Positions 45,895 through 58,930 of a DNA stretch of 64,000 nucleotides are shown here, piece after piece; within the stretch, counting starts at the first letter, position 1; each line of letters begins with the position of its first letter. Where the stretch lies: NCBI GenBank assembly GCA_029891385.1, contig CM057233.1, forward strand, positions 30,238,540 through 30,302,539. Direction: 5' to 3'. A program made the position numbers and the translations under genes. The notes beneath the pieces are model-generated. The model worked only from the letters and a program-made list of their open reading frames with translations, did no database searches and had not been told where the DNA came from. Source of the DNA: Erythroxylum novogranatense (lineage: Eukaryota > Streptophyta > Magnoliopsida > Malpighiales > Erythroxylaceae).

Positions 45895-48800
45895 TCATGT
45901 TTTCTTGGAATGAGGGCAACAATTTCTTCTCTGAGATAATGCATGTTTATCAATCCCGAGCTTGAAACACATGATACAAGTTAAAATGCAAACTGCCATA
46001 GCTGAGAACATAAGCGAGGAATCATGTTTGCTAGACTGCCGCAACAGAACCGATGTATTGACAGTAACTGATGCAAACCTTTCCTGCGATTGCCTTCGCC
46101 TGCAAATTCACTAACAATTAAAGATGTACAAGGACAGGGTGACACACACCATGCAATTATAACGTAATTCAATAGTCTCCAACATGTCCTGTATCAGTTC
46201 TTTGATCATTCGTTTAACACAATCTTGTTCCTGTTTAAAGTTTAAAAGATAATCATAAAGAACACTTAAGATCACAGGCAACTCCTTTATGTTCTCATTC
46301 ATTCATTTTCTTCTAGTGAAGTTCTCAAAACATGATGAAGGAGTTATATACCCCAACAAGTTTTTAATTGACTTCCACAGAGATGCAACACGACTGACTC
46401 CATGTCCTGGGTCGGGCTCTTTCCTTGCTCCGTCAGCGTTAGGATCAGATATCCCTGAAAATGTGCAGTTATAAAATGATAACTTCAAACCCATAGTAAC
46501 CACCATGTATGGAAATGATTACAAAAACATACAAGACACATCCAGTCAAGAAGTTAGTCATAAACATATCATGCATGCACAAGTGCGTGGATCAACTTAC
46601 AATAATATTTGGGGATCCTAACAAGCATCATCATGAAAAAAAAAAACACTTATTATGGGAACTATCACATCCTTGACAGCGAGATGGAATTTAGGACTAC
46701 AGGGAAGAGTATAAAAAAGAAGATCAAGTATTTACTGTTATGGTTTGAGCCCCAAAAGTAAAAATCACCCTATTTAGATCCCTCAAACCTTCAGGCATTC
46801 ATCATAAGATAATTCAAAATCCAAATCAGTTATCGTTAATTTCCTTTATGCACCCAACTTCTTGTATGCAGACAATTCCATCGCTGACACACCCACATAT
46901 GCACAAATATGATACATTAACAAAAGGACTGTATATGCTATATGCTGCATCATCTATAGATATAGTTTCATGGAGACTCAAAGAAGAGAAAAATGGACAA
47001 TACCATAGTTGCTGGAAGCAACCGCATGTTCTTTTCTGCAGGAGCTAAGTGAAGCCAACTCCTTTACAAGAGAGCGTTCCTCATCACTGTCATATGCCCA
47101 GAGTAAGCTCATAAACATATCAGCAAAAATAATGAGAAAAGAACCTAAGCAAGCAGCACCTTCCCACCAGACATGCATGTCCAATTTTAAACAGCAGTGG
47201 CATTCACTTCCCATAAGTATCAAAATTTTAAACTTTTCATCATCATGCAAGTGAAAAACTAACCAAAGTATGCTACGAATTAATTTTGTCCCTAATCAAC
47301 AATATAACGTCAGATATTCAAAACAGAAGACCACAATATGACTGTCAAAGTTTATGCCCAGACAACCATTATATGCCAAGGAGACCAAGAGTCCAAAACT
47401 GACCTTCATCCAAATATTGACAACTGCAAACAGCATAACCAAATGATTTAAACTTGAAAGAACTGATTAGACCTACTCAAAATTTCCTACATTCACCATG
47501 TGAAAAATATTCAGCCAAGCAATTTGAACATCAGATTTATTCAATGCTAAAGATGACTTGTATCTCAATTACATAAAGTATGTCTACAATACATGGACAT
47601 TGCCCTTTGCTTGTATATACTAGTCCCTTAATTGGAAGGAACATTCAATCCACTAAACTGCTCATTTTAGCAAAATATAGTTTCACGATAATATCAATAT
47701 AAGTCAATTTATATCTGCAGCTGTAGAAACAAAAACCACAGTGAACAGTTTGGATTCAGGAGTCCATGTCCTTAACTCATCAGCAAAGACTAAATCATCA
47801 AAGCAAATGGGGGACATGCATTAATTTAAGCAAATGGAGATTATTGAAATGCCTTTCATATGCAATGCACAGAAGCTGACTATAATGAGATGAGAGACAG
47901 GATCTGATTACTAACTCTAATGTGTTGACATATGGGCATAAGCATACACATATATAGACGCGTAAAAAGATATGAATTATCATAAGCCCAACAGAAAAGT
48001 ATTCTTTTGTGAAGGAAGTTATCCTCAGACCTGATTACTTTTGGGATCACGACGTTTACAGTGAAGTGATGGTCACCACGAATATTAGGTTTATTAACAT
48101 CTGGGACCCCCATCTTTGACAATGTTACTGTGTCTCCAGGCTGAGTTCCAGAAGGAATTTGAAGATCTTTCAAACCCTCTACAGTTTCTACCTGATATTG
48201 TTCAAATACAATTAAAATGCCTTACTAAAAGCCCTAAAAGGCCCATGGGCTGTAATTCACTGGAAACTTCAAAGGAAACTGTGCATCAAATCAATATCAC
48301 AGCAAAATGTGTAAACGGTACAGAAGACAAAAGATAATGCTTAACCATGTTAAGCCAAATATGCAACATCAACAATTGAAATATGGAGCAAATACACACA
48401 GAAAAAGAATACGAAAATGCAGCAAAGAGAGTTTAGTTTTCAGAAGTTACCAGAGTTTAAATACAATTATAATGATCTACTTTCCCTCAAGTAGCATATA
48501 CAGTTAACTGATAATTTTATGCAAGTGATGGGAATAACTGCAACCCATTTTAACACCAAAATAAATAAGTTCCTCCAAGACTGGCATTTCTGATCCCAGA
48601 AAGGAAGATCTTTGTAAATTTGTTTCATAAATATAAAGGACCTAGATGAAAACAGTCTCTTTAGATAACGTAGTGGCTGTTGCTAAATGATAGGGTTAAA
48701 ACTCTGTAGATTGACAACCCATTTATATGCATTTTCAATTCACAGGAATACGAGTGTTTATGGTTCTCATAAAGACTAAACTGAAAGGCCCCTTTATTCC

Positions 48801-51800
48801 TCTATTTACTTGGTAGGCCTCAACACATTTTCACCACCTTCTTACCATCACAATTCTTCTCCTTTTCGTCAGATCAATGTTGACGCATATATTTCAATTA
48901 ACAAGAAGACTAGAGTCCAGGTCCTAAAAGCTTTACAAGAGCAACTGTAATAACAATAAAAACAAATTGTAGCTAGAATTATCCAAAAGAACACGATAAT
49001 GGAGGTCCAGTGAGTGGTATCATCATACCAAAACAGAAAAAAAAAATCGAAAAATCTCCAGAACGCAAAGAAGGAAGAGAATGTCAGTTATTAGATAGGA
49101 AGCAGTAGTAAGTTAAATATGATATTCTATTTTACATATGTTATCCTAGTTGTTTAGGACTTATAAATTTTCATTAGAAGAGAATGTCAGTTATTTGATA
49201 GGAAGCAGTAGTAAGTTAAATATGATATTCTATTTTACATATGTTATCCTAGTTGTTTAGGACTTATAGAATTTTCATTAGAATAGGATTTAAATTTGTT
49301 AGAAATTCTTTCCTACTAAAATAGGGTTTTAAGACTCTCTCTATATATATGTGTGTATTCAACTCTTCATCAATAATAAACAATCTGGAATTCTTCTACA
49401 AACTTGAGTTTTTTACTAGAAGGTGTGATGCTTTCTTCTAAGAGTGATGCTTAGACCCTAGGAGTGATTCGTAGTTTCCTACTTTCCATTCTTTGTGCTC
49501 CTTACTAAATTTAGCAAACCTAACCTACATTCTAGCCATCTCAAACCTATATTCTAGCCATGTTAAACCATAAAATCATAACCCTAAATTTTCAACAATC
49601 AAACCTTAAAATTTCAAAATTTCAGCTATACAAAATCTGAAATTTCAGCATTCCTAGTAAAAATTCGGCCTTGAAGCTTGATATTCCAGCAGCGTAATAT
49701 CAGTCATATTTCTCAATTTTGTGCTTTCAGCTACTAGTTAATAATTCTACTATTTGTCCTACATCACCTTGTTTTGGGAAAACAACTTCAATTGATCCAC
49801 TCAAAAAAGAAGTCTCTGGAAAAGTTGAAAACAAATTGAAGAGTTTGTCTTTTTCGTCACAATATTACAGATTAAAATTACCTTTAATACAGCACCCAGT
49901 ATTGCGTGAGTATAATCAATATTGACCTTTGAATAAAGATTGAGTCCATCTCTCCAGATTCCATGCTTTTCATTTATACGGAGGATGATAAACAGATCAC
50001 CAGCAACCCCTCTGTCAGATAAATGAATACAAGAAAGAAATTTGTGACCTTTTCTGCTAGCATATGGGCTTCCCTTGCATTCCAGCAATCAAATCATAGT
50101 AAACGTAAACAATTTGTGGAATGCAAGTACATATTTCAAACATGCACAGCTGACAATAACCTCCATTTTATTTCATCATAGGTAGTTAAAGTGAAAGAAA
50201 ACCCATATGGGGAGCACACCATTGGGACCCACATCAATTATACTTCAAATAGCATAATCATGAATCAAACAAAAACTTCAAAGAACTAACCACATGCGAA
50301 AGAGATTTCTGAGAGCAACCAACACTGGTGATAAAAAGCTTTATTTATTTCTTTTTTAACTGCCTCCAATAAAAACAAATCCTATCAAATTATGGATGGA
50401 TAGATAGGATATACCAGCAGCACTGGAATTATAAAAAAAAGTTGGATAAACCACACAGATTCCAAAGAAAGCAGTAGGAAAATAGAGCAATGATACAGTA
50501 TAATCAAAACCAAACTTTCTCTTTCTAGAGATAAAACCTTAGGATTTTATTGCACAGATATTTTAACCTGCAAACACAAGAGCCACATAAACTAGGATAC
50601 AATGTGCTAGAAAGCATTTAGCGTTAATAAAAATGGGAAAGATATTCAACCTTTCAAACAAGGCTGTTGTCTAAGCAAAGAATATAAAGGCAATTACAAT
50701 TGAAATATACAACGGCAAACAATTTATCTACGCTTCATAGGCTTCATATTCTCTCAATTAAAAGTGCTGTTTAAGTCACAGAAGATAATAAAAAACACCA
50801 CCATTTCAAAGATAAATGGGAAAAATCTATCTGTACGGTATATTCAAATGCAAAAATGTTAATCATTCCCACCTTTTCTTGTCAAAATTACCCTCCCCTT
50901 GAATTTGCATAGTTGCTCCATTATCCACGCCAGCAGGGATGACCACTTTCATACTTCTTTTGGACCTTACTTTGCCATTGCCTCCACAACTTCGACAGTG
51001 ATCAGTGATTATCTTGCCAACTCCATTACATTTTAAGCATGTAGACACCTATATAATCCACAGTATCATCTATAAAATATCTTGAAGTTTCAATATAGTG
51101 TTGATAGACCAAGTAATACACAGCATACATAGAGAATTGTCATGAATGGAAGGAAATACCAAAATACATACAGCAGGAAGAAGTTTAAGGGGAAAGCATT
51201 TAACGAAGTCAAACTGTGTCTAGCTTATGGCTTCAGATAACATCCATGGAGTCCAAAACAAAAGATTCCGACTTCCTTATGTAGATAATTTGTGAACCTT
51301 TCTGCGGTAATTTCTTTCAGTTTTCTTGCTCTTAGATCTTTATCATCAATTTCCCACTTTCCACTAGATAAGGAAAATGAAGAAGTTAGAGGATACACGA
51401 TACAAGTCTATGATCAACTCTTTGTCCTTACCCAGTGCAGAGCTACTCAAGCAGTTTAAATTTCCTGCTGAATGCCTAAATGCCAAAACATGCATTGTGC
51501 CTAGAAGTGGCACTCTGTTTTCAGATTTGGGGTTCAGCTCTTGTAGAAGTTGAATATCCATAAGCACTTGCCTTTTCCTATAAGATGTCAATACACTCAA
51601 TCTAAAGACTTTTTTCTGATAAAGTTTTATGTAAGAGGTGGACTAGAAGAATATTACCTGCCCATTCATTTTTATGAAACCCACTCAAGAATCTGATATT
51701 TTGGGAGGATAGTACAAACTGGAAAAACAGTTGGATCCAGCCAAAGTTAGATCTCATGCTGGATTAGTCTCCAAGACAACCATTTCCATCCCGTCTTAGC

Positions 51801-54800
51801 ATCTTGTATGAAGGTTTCAATCCATGTATTTTCCTATTTCTAAATGTTAATGTCTCAGTATATTTGCTTAAGTTGTTGCTTTGGAAATTAGCTATAGACC
51901 GCTGTTTATAGTCTTTGGTGCTGTGATGATCGTTCTCTACCAAGCCTTCCTAATAACTGATTTATGCTTTTAGCTCTTCCCTCAAAACTTGTTGACTATA
52001 GCAACTTGGTTGAATCATTGGTCAGATAGCTAGACACGGGAATTTTGGAACTGATAGTGCTTGCCACTAGGTAGTTGTTATTTAAATTATTGGCTTTCGA
52101 CTTTTAGAAGATATCCTCAATTCTTTTCTTTAGTCTTCTTTAATTACTCATCAGGCCAACTTTGTTGTTGAAGTTTTAGATTTGCTTCTTTAGCTCCAAA
52201 TTCATTTATTGCTCTCATGTGCTGCTTTTTTTTTTTTCCTGAAGTCTTGTACATGCACAACAAAAAGAAAGAAAGAACATTGTGTACAGAAGAATAAATT
52301 TGGTTTAGGGGGGCAGGGTGTTATGTTCATCATTCAAATTATATTTCAGAATCAGCTGAAGAAAAAATAATTATTTGAGTTTCTTTCTTGCTTAAACCTC
52401 TCTGTGAAGTCCACATTATGCAAATAAATAAAGAAGAAAACATAACATTCAAGAAACCCAAATAGCATCCATCCAGATAAATGATACATGCATAATAGAC
52501 TAAAATATATCCCCTTCACATCCTCAAACGATCAACAAAAAAAGGATAAAAGGATTCAGAATGAAAGTAAATCCATCAAGCATGTCAACTTACCTGCGAT
52601 ATCATTCCAAATGGTGTTTTTTGAGTTCTCATTACCCCTCCTTTACCTCCACAATCAGCACATAATTTTATGCAATGACTAGATTTTGCACCAGATCCAC
52701 TGCAGTTATCACACGTCTCGAAAGAGGAAAATTCAATTTCTCTCTTTGCTCCAAAAACTGATTCTTCAAAGCTCAAATATAGTTCATGCCTGAGTCATTG
52801 AGAAACCAAAAATTCTAATTTTCCAATTAGCAAACTACATAATTGCAAGACACATGACAAGGGAGAAAAATGTAATGATATGCTACATCAAACTGATAAA
52901 GTGCATGACATTATAGTGTGTACCTCTATTATTTAAAGGAATAATGGAAGAGTTCATGTCATTTGAGTGAGGTGCTATTTCAAAAATCATAATAAGTAGT
53001 CTATCTATCAAATTCATCTAATAGAAACTCTAATACAATGGCAAGTTCCAGACTTGGCATAGGTATGCCAAAAACTCAAGTCCAGGTGTACAAATTTCTA
53101 TTAGAACTTCAAGTTTTCCAATCACCCTTTCATGTCTCATGTTACATCATTGCATGAAAGTGCAAATGCATCATGAAAGAATTTTTGTCAGAATTTTAAG
53201 GATACACAAAATTGTGTTTATGATACAAGTAACAGTGTGTGTGTGTGTGTGTGTATTTATATGATGTCTCATGTCACATCATTACATGGGGGAGCAAAAG
53301 CATCATGAAAGAATTTTTGTCAGATGTTTTAAGGATACAAATAACTGTGTTTCAAATACAACTAATATATATATGTATGGATGTATAAAAGCACAATATT
53401 TCATGCATCTAGGGATGAAGCTAAACAAGTATCTCAACTTAGGAGAGGGTTAACTCTAAACTATAGTGGATATATCAAAAATATAGTATATTGACATGCT
53501 TTTCTTTACCCAAGTTCATCCAAACTAATCAAAGAAATACAAACAGTTTAGATAAGTTAAAATAGATGTTGAAAGCAAGCTCCTGATTGTTACCGAATAT
53601 CAAGATCATGATTTCTCATATTTCTCAAGTTGAAATTAATATTGCCTTCTTCATTTCTTCCTCCAAAGAATCCATCAGTACCGCCAAAAAAAGCATTATA
53701 TATTTCAAAAGGATCCACCTGAAATGTTAACATTAAAATTGGGAATTAGGAATTGAGAACAGAGAATCACTGATGTTTGTTGACAATGAATTGAAACTTG
53801 ATCCTCTAGGCCCATATATTTCAAAAAAAAAAAAGAGAACCCTCACTTAATGACCATTTGAGCCAATTAACTTTATATTAATGAGAGTATTAGTATGGTA
53901 AATAGGAAATTTCTACACAAGCACATAGTTGCAAGCATAAAGTTGATGTAAGATCTTACACCCAGTGGTCCACTACTGGACTGATCATACTCTGCCTGCA
54001 GGCCCCCCTCACCAAAGCGATCATATAAAGATCTCTTCTCGTCATCTGATAGCACCTACACTAAAACTTGATCAACATATGGAAGTAACAGAAACAAAGA
54101 GCTAGTGATTGTGTAAAGAAACACGCTTAAATGAGTTGCCAATAAATACTTCCCGCCTAATTTCTTATTTGTTAAACGGAGGTTTGATATTATTATTCAG
54201 GAGTGTCTGTTCCTATATTGGAATAATTTAGGTAACAATCTTATTTCAGAATATCAGTGAGAATGAGAGTATATATTACGGTCATTATCCAAGTTAAAAA
54301 CAATTCTGTCTATTGTCTCTTCTTCGCTCCTACAAATATGGGGCAGGGAAATCCCAGATGATCTACCGTTTTTTGTTTCTATTTTCTGTTTTTTACCTCA
54401 TATGCTGCACTTATTTCTTTAAACTTGTCTTCTGCGCCAGGGCCCTTGTTAAGGTCAGGATGGTACTGTTGACACAGGATATAAGATATCAAGAATCAAT
54501 CACATTCCAAATGTATTCTCAATAATACCCAAAAGACGAAAACTAACGAACCTTACGAGCGAGCTTTCTGTAGGATGATTTGATTTCGTGCAAAGTGGCG
54601 TTCCTGCTAACATTTAGAGTAGAATAGTAATCATTTGCAGATGCAGCAGCTTTGATAGCACCGTCCAAATGACGTTTTCGTTTCCCATTGTTGGAAATGC
54701 CGTTAATGCTCAGAAACCCACCACTTGTTGCTAGAAAATTGGAACTTGTAGAGCCAAAATCCGAGGAGCTTATAGCACCATGAATTCGGCGTTCTTTAGC

Positions 54801-54854
54801 GGAGTCTAGGATTGGAAGGAAACAGACTGTTGGGGTTAGACTGATAATTGGCAT
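45895..54854 (-). CDS. Type-I DnaJ/Hsp40 chaperone, organelle-type, with C-terminal membrane segment
   Basis: Eleven exons: 54854-54552, 54465-54397, 54055-53960, 53718-53594, 52789-52594, 51048-50873, 50011-49882, 48191-48031, 47086-47004, 46454-46352, 46099-45895. All introns are GT-AG and phases agree; the product is 548 aa. Residues 1-70, Ser-rich and basic, look like a plastid transit peptide. J domain about 75-141 (HPD at 103-105); then a short linker without much Gly/Phe; four CxxCxGxG zinc motifs (CDNCSGSG 224, CADCGGKG 241, CLKCNGVG 267, CRSCGGNG 281); substrate-binding C-terminal domains about 290-430; a variable tail; a hydrophobic helix about 510-529 and a basic end. Such proteins deliver clients to Hsp70 and stimulate its ATPase. 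Closest recalled relative is Arabidopsis DJA4 (At3g17830). Plastid location and membrane anchoring are predictions. Confidence 0.93.
49077..49285. repeat. 103-bp tandem duplication in DnaJ intron 7
   Basis: GAGAATGTCAGTTATT begins at 49077 and again at 49180; the two 103-bp units differ at only a few places (for example TTAGATAGG against TTTGATAGG). The unit starts with the TGTCAGTTATT that may be the LTR start of the neighbouring element. Confidence 0.9.
49082..49480 (+). mobile_element. LTR-like (Copia) fragment in DnaJ intron 7
   Basis: After the duplication comes a TATA region (CTCTCTATATATATGTGTG, about 49337-49355), then 'tattcaactcttcatcaataataaacaatctggaattcttctacaa' (in segments of the kind seen in Copia LTR leaders) to about 49405. 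No second copy, primer site or coding domain was found, so a solo LTR or a small non-autonomous element is likely. Boundaries are uncertain. Confidence 0.4.
53129..53338. repeat. 132-bp imperfect tandem duplication and (GT)n in DnaJ intron 4
   Basis: TCTCATG-T-ACATCATT and CATCATGAAAGAATTTTTGTCAG each occur twice, 132 bp apart (the latter at 53169 and 53301). A (GT)n run lies between the copies at about 53233-53253. It affects only the intron. Confidence 0.85.
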
Positions 54855-55560
54855 TTGTCGGGCGAGAGCGGGAGACAGTGTAGGGCTTTATTACAGTGGT
54901 TGGAGTTGATGACGGTGTAGTGAAGGGTTTAAAGTGGGGCATCGGTGTAGTGACGGTAGAAGTCCGTATGTTCTGTACAAGATTATTATGTCATGTTCTA
55001 TTTACTTAAATCTTAACCATTAATTTATCTGAGATCTAATAGAATCTTAATCATTTATTTATGTAAGATCTATATAGGATCTACATAAATAAATACGAAA
55101 TTTATATAAATAAATAGCTAAAATTTAATAAATAAGATAGAACAGAGTAATTTTGGATAGAAAATTTTGACTCTAAAAGTAAAAGGCAGTAGAATTTTAC
55201 GAGATGAATGAATTTGTATGCACTTTTCGTACAAAATTTGATTGTATTTGCTAATTACATTTTCTAAAATTAATGTCAAATAAGACTTTGTATCACACCC
55301 AATTTGAAGTACCGATTCTATTAATGTATTAGGGAGGGGCAACAACTATCACCAACTTCATGCACAATAAATTGCTCCAATATCCATGAAGTTAGGTTTA
55401 TCTTCGCTTGTTCACTATTCTCTCAATTCCTTACAATATTCTTATGTTCTTTTCATTCTAGATGACATAAATTATGAATCCTAATATGATTATTTTGTAA
55501 GTTTTATTCCTAAGATGGTTAGTGGGTCTATATAAAGCAAGTCTATCAAGAACTTCCTGA
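54855..55560 (-). promoter_or_regulatory. Upstream region of the DnaJ gene
   Basis: The first 100 bp upstream of the ATG is comparatively GC-rich ('gggcgagagcgggagac' on the plus strand) and is probably the 5' UTR and core promoter; no convincing TATA box is seen. Beyond about 55000 the DNA is AT-rich with repeated AAGATCTATATAG-like words and no gene. Confidence 0.35.
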
Positions 55561-57270
55561 TATTTTAAGCTACTGGCACTTTAAAGGCATTTTGTTTAGA
55601 TAGTGTTCCAAATGTCCTTGGAGAATTGATAAGAAAAGCATTAGTTCATAATGTGCACATATTAAGACTATTGAGGAAGTTAGTTGGAAGCTTCGTATTA
55701 GAAATAATCCATAGTAAAGATAATACTTTAGGAAGCATTCTTTTCCCCCCAAATGATCTCTATCTATAGATGCTTGTGTTATCATGTTCTCAGAAAATTC
55801 TTGCATGATTTTAAGGCTAAAGTTCCTTAGATGATATCTTAACCATTGGTAGGAATCTTCCATTTCATTATTAGCTTGGTAATTATACACTATGTTCTTG
55901 AACATATCAATGAACTCTTCCCACTATTTGTTGTTATGAATAATAGACCTAACTTTGAAAATTTGAGAAAATTGATGGATGAAGATTGCATTAGAAAGGA
56001 GTTTGTCAATGAATCATTTATACCCTAGTTATTAAACCATAATGAAGCAAGCTTCCGATTCCCTATCTTATATTGTATGTTTGAGAATAAAAAGTCCCTC
56101 ATTTTTAGTAATTGAGCCATAAACTAGGAGGTTATTAATTTAACTTCCATTTCCCCTTAAATATTTCTTACAATAATACTTGATTTATCTAATATATTTT
56201 TAGAGATACCCTTGGTACCTATGATTTGGTGATATTTAGGTTGAGGTACTAAAATCCACACCTTACTTCTCTCAAATTGGTTCAATTCCTCATTTATAGT
56301 AAGAATTAAACTTTCATCTCTCAGAGCTTCTTCTATACACTAAGGTTCAATTTGAGAAATGAAAGCAAGATTAGATAAGTTTCTAAGATGAGATATAAAG
56401 GTTAACCTTTGTTTAACATTACCTATAATTTGATATAAAGGATGATTCGTCTTAAATTTCCAATATCTTAGAAGCTTCCCATCCTTCTTGTCCCTGTCAC
56501 TTGGTTAAACAAAGTGTTTGTGTGAGGTATGATGGTGATCACTTTTATTTTCTTTAACGATTGATTTTTATAATTCCTTTGGTATACCTACATTATCATT
56601 TTTAATATCTTTCTTGGATATAAGAGGATTAGATTAATCAAAGATAACATGCATATACTCTTGAATATAAGGCTCTTCCTATTAAATACTTTATAAAATT
56701 TTGCTAGTTAAGAAATAACCAAAAAATTTCCTTCATCTACTTTGGAATCAAACTTCCCTAATTTACCTTAGTATTTAAGTAGCACTTACACCGTAAAGCT
56801 TTAAAGTAACTACTTTTTAACTTCTTCACATACTAAAGCTAATAAGGAGTTATACGTAAAGCTAGTCTTATGTAGACTCTATTTGAAATGTGATATGCAA
56901 TAGCCATAACCTCCATAAAAGAATACTTAAGGAGATCGTACTATTTATCATAATCATAGTCATTTCTTACAATATCTTATTTTTTCTCTCAACAATTCCA
57001 TTTAGTTGAGCAGTTCTTGGAGTATAAAAGTTGAAGATGACCTTGTATTCATAAAAGACTTCAAACTTTTCATTCTCAATGTCCTACCTTGGTCACTCCT
57101 AATAAATGTAATAGAGAGATCCCTTCCATTTTCCCCCTCTTTACAAATTTGGAAAATACCCCAAAACATTCATCTTTATTAGCTAAGAATAAGATTTAAG
57201 TAGATCATTTAACATTAAAAACTAGGAAAAATATAGAATTTACCATTTATCTTCACTAATAGACTATATA
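55561..57270 (-). pseudogene. Copia element C: integrase end and start of RT, decayed
   Basis: Minus strand from about 57140: GRDLSITFIRSDQG (integrase second Asp region), QELLNQMELLREKI (degenerate T-P-Q-Q-N-G-x-x-E-R-K), SNRVYIRLALRITPY and LKSSYFKALRCKCYLNTK (the F-G-C-K-C-Y-I-L-N motif). Then KINR-type linker and, near 56420-56340, LTFISHLRNLSNLAFISQIEP, the segment preceding RT, then KYHQIIG. The stretch 55905-55570 has an open frame (MFKNIVYNYQANNEMEDS...) that I could not place. Broken throughout. Confidence 0.65.
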
Positions 57271-57276
57271 TATATA

Positions 57277-57400
57277 GTAAACGAGGTGCTTTACCTAACT
57301 GAGCTATAGCCTTTAGAGGTTACGGGTTTGTTTTCTACCAATTGGGGCTCTCCTTTCACCACCCCCATGGGAATCGTCTATAGGGTTCATAACTACTACT
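57277..57400 (-). pseudogene. Plastid-derived insertion: rpl2 piece joined to trnV-UAC 5' exon
   Basis: On the minus strand [18 protein letters not shown] followed by IGRK (57399 down to about 57330) matches the conserved plastid ribosomal protein L2 motif [21 protein letters not shown]. About 20 bp further, GGCTATAGCTCAGTTAGG then TAAAGCACCTCGTTTAC (57311-57277) matches, as I recall it, the 5' exon of plastid trnV-UAC with one difference. The two genes are far apart in plastid genomes, so the scrap is rearranged. It lies inside Copia element C and is not functional. Confidence 0.7.
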
Positions 57401-57499
57401 CTTACTATAAGATCTATATATATATACACCCTAGAAAATGTAATACTATTGTCAACTATTCTGAATACAATGTATGATCTTCCTTTAAAAAAAACCTTT

Positions 57500-57800
57500 G
57501 TAGCCTTAACAAAAAGCACATTATTAATAATAATGTGTTATTCCTTACCAAATTTGCAATGCCAATTATCCTACCCTTAGCATTGTCTCCAAATCTAACA
57601 AATCCTCCATCTTTACATTTAAGAGTTAAAAATTAAGATGCATTATAGTCATATACCTTAAGCTTTTCCTATCTATGTACGATTTGTTTCTCCTTTTCTT
57701 AGAGAATAGCAAAGAGCCTAATTAATTTGTTTTAAGTACCTAAATGAGCTTGGGTCCTTGATTATTATTCTCCTTCTTTTTAACCTACTGCCTTTAAGAT
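57500..57800 (-). pseudogene. Copia element C: protease remnant
   Basis: On the minus strand, from about 57750, GPKLIWVLKTN is followed by IDRKSLRYMT (for the D-S-G-C-S-R-H-M-T core), LNVKMEDLLDLETM / in another frame KDGGFVRFGDNAKGR and IIGIANL. This is the normal order of a SIRE-like Copia protease, with the Asp kept but the Ser-Gly lost. IWV-x-K is shared with Copia element B. Confidence 0.65.
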
Positions 57801-58930
57801 TTACTTATTAACCTTTGCTTTATAAGAAAAAAATTTTCAATGCGCCCATATTTGCTATAAAATTAAGACATTATGTTATATGAGTAATATAGGTTGGTGG
57901 TATGCTGATAAACCTTATGATTTTGGTGTATAAATGCATTCCTTGTTCTTCTATATGATTACAAGTGATGGGGATTTCTCATTTAGATAAATGAATTAAA
58001 TGCTCTTTTTTGGTAATGAAGAGAACTAGTATAATTGTATATATAAAGCAAGTTTCTTTATTTGTATTAATGACTATAAGGAGTGTAAACACATGTCATG
58101 ACATTATGCTTAGTATAAGGCCTAATGAAGTATGAGTGAGTATTCATGCTATCATGTGTTTTTGTAAGGAAGTTGTGTCTATTATTTCCTTTGAAGTGTT
58201 GAGTTATGGGCATAGATTGTGAACCATATATGAAAGCATGATGCATGGTCTTAAAATGAGTCCTGTTATATGTGACATATACATGTATATGCTTATATGT
58301 GAATGCCACATGCTTATTTATCATTCTAAGCAATGATTTTTCATTGTGCAAATGCTTTCCTTTGATAAAAGTAATTTTAGTGTTGGAAGCATCTCCATAG
58401 CTACATCCAATTCTATGCTTATTATTTGAACTCTTTTAAACTCCTATCATGTTTTTAAGTTTCTCAATTCCCTTTGTAAACTTAGATAATGAGTCCTTAA
58501 GGTATCAACATCCTCTTTCAATGTTTCATTCTCATGCTTTAATGCATCTAATTTATGATTATTAATGATGGCCACAGTCTTAAATGCTTTGATACTAGAT
58601 AATTCACTCTTTATTTTTTCATTCTCACTTATACATGCATCTCTATCATTATCACTATCACAAAATTTGGAGTTGGAGAGCACTTTATCAATCTTTAGTC
58701 ATAAAGCAAATATGAGCTACACTTCCTTCCGAATGCTCACTTTCAGAATCACTTATGTCATCCAAAGTGTAGGCTTTAAATGCCTTTGCTTTACTTTTAT
58801 TCCTCTTCTTCTTCTTATCATTTCTCTTATATTTGTTCTTTTTTTAAGAGAGGGCATTGAGATTTCATATGTTTAGGTTTCTTACATTTAAAGTAAATAA
58901 TATAATGTGATTTGCTTTTTCAATCTATCT
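57801..58930 (-). pseudogene. Copia element C: zinc knuckle and coiled-coil linker
   Basis: YFKCKKPKHMKSQCPLLKKE at about 58897-58838 is a zinc knuckle whose first Cys is Tyr. It is followed by an acidic stretch and, at 58683-58447, an open segment with a Leu/Asn/Glu coiled coil (SENEKIKSELSSI, KLDALKHENETLKEDVDTL), as in gag C-terminal linkers of SIRE-like elements. A His/Thr/Tyr-rich segment (58351-58067) corresponds to the variable region before the protease. Confidence 0.65.

Noticed and set aside
46111..46302. Extra DnaJ exon (63-aa minus-strand frame)
   Set aside because: The exon 10 to exon 11 junction (GG|GTATAT ... GCAG|G) is in phase without it, and the frame shows no similarity to DnaJ tails.
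55570..55905. 111-aa minus-strand frame as a host gene
   Set aside because: It lies in line with Copia element C remnants and lacks splice or promoter context; left unassigned rather than called a gene.
57277..57311. Functional tRNA-Val gene on the minus strand
   Set aside because: Only the 5' exon of a plastid intron-containing tRNA is present; no 3' half follows.
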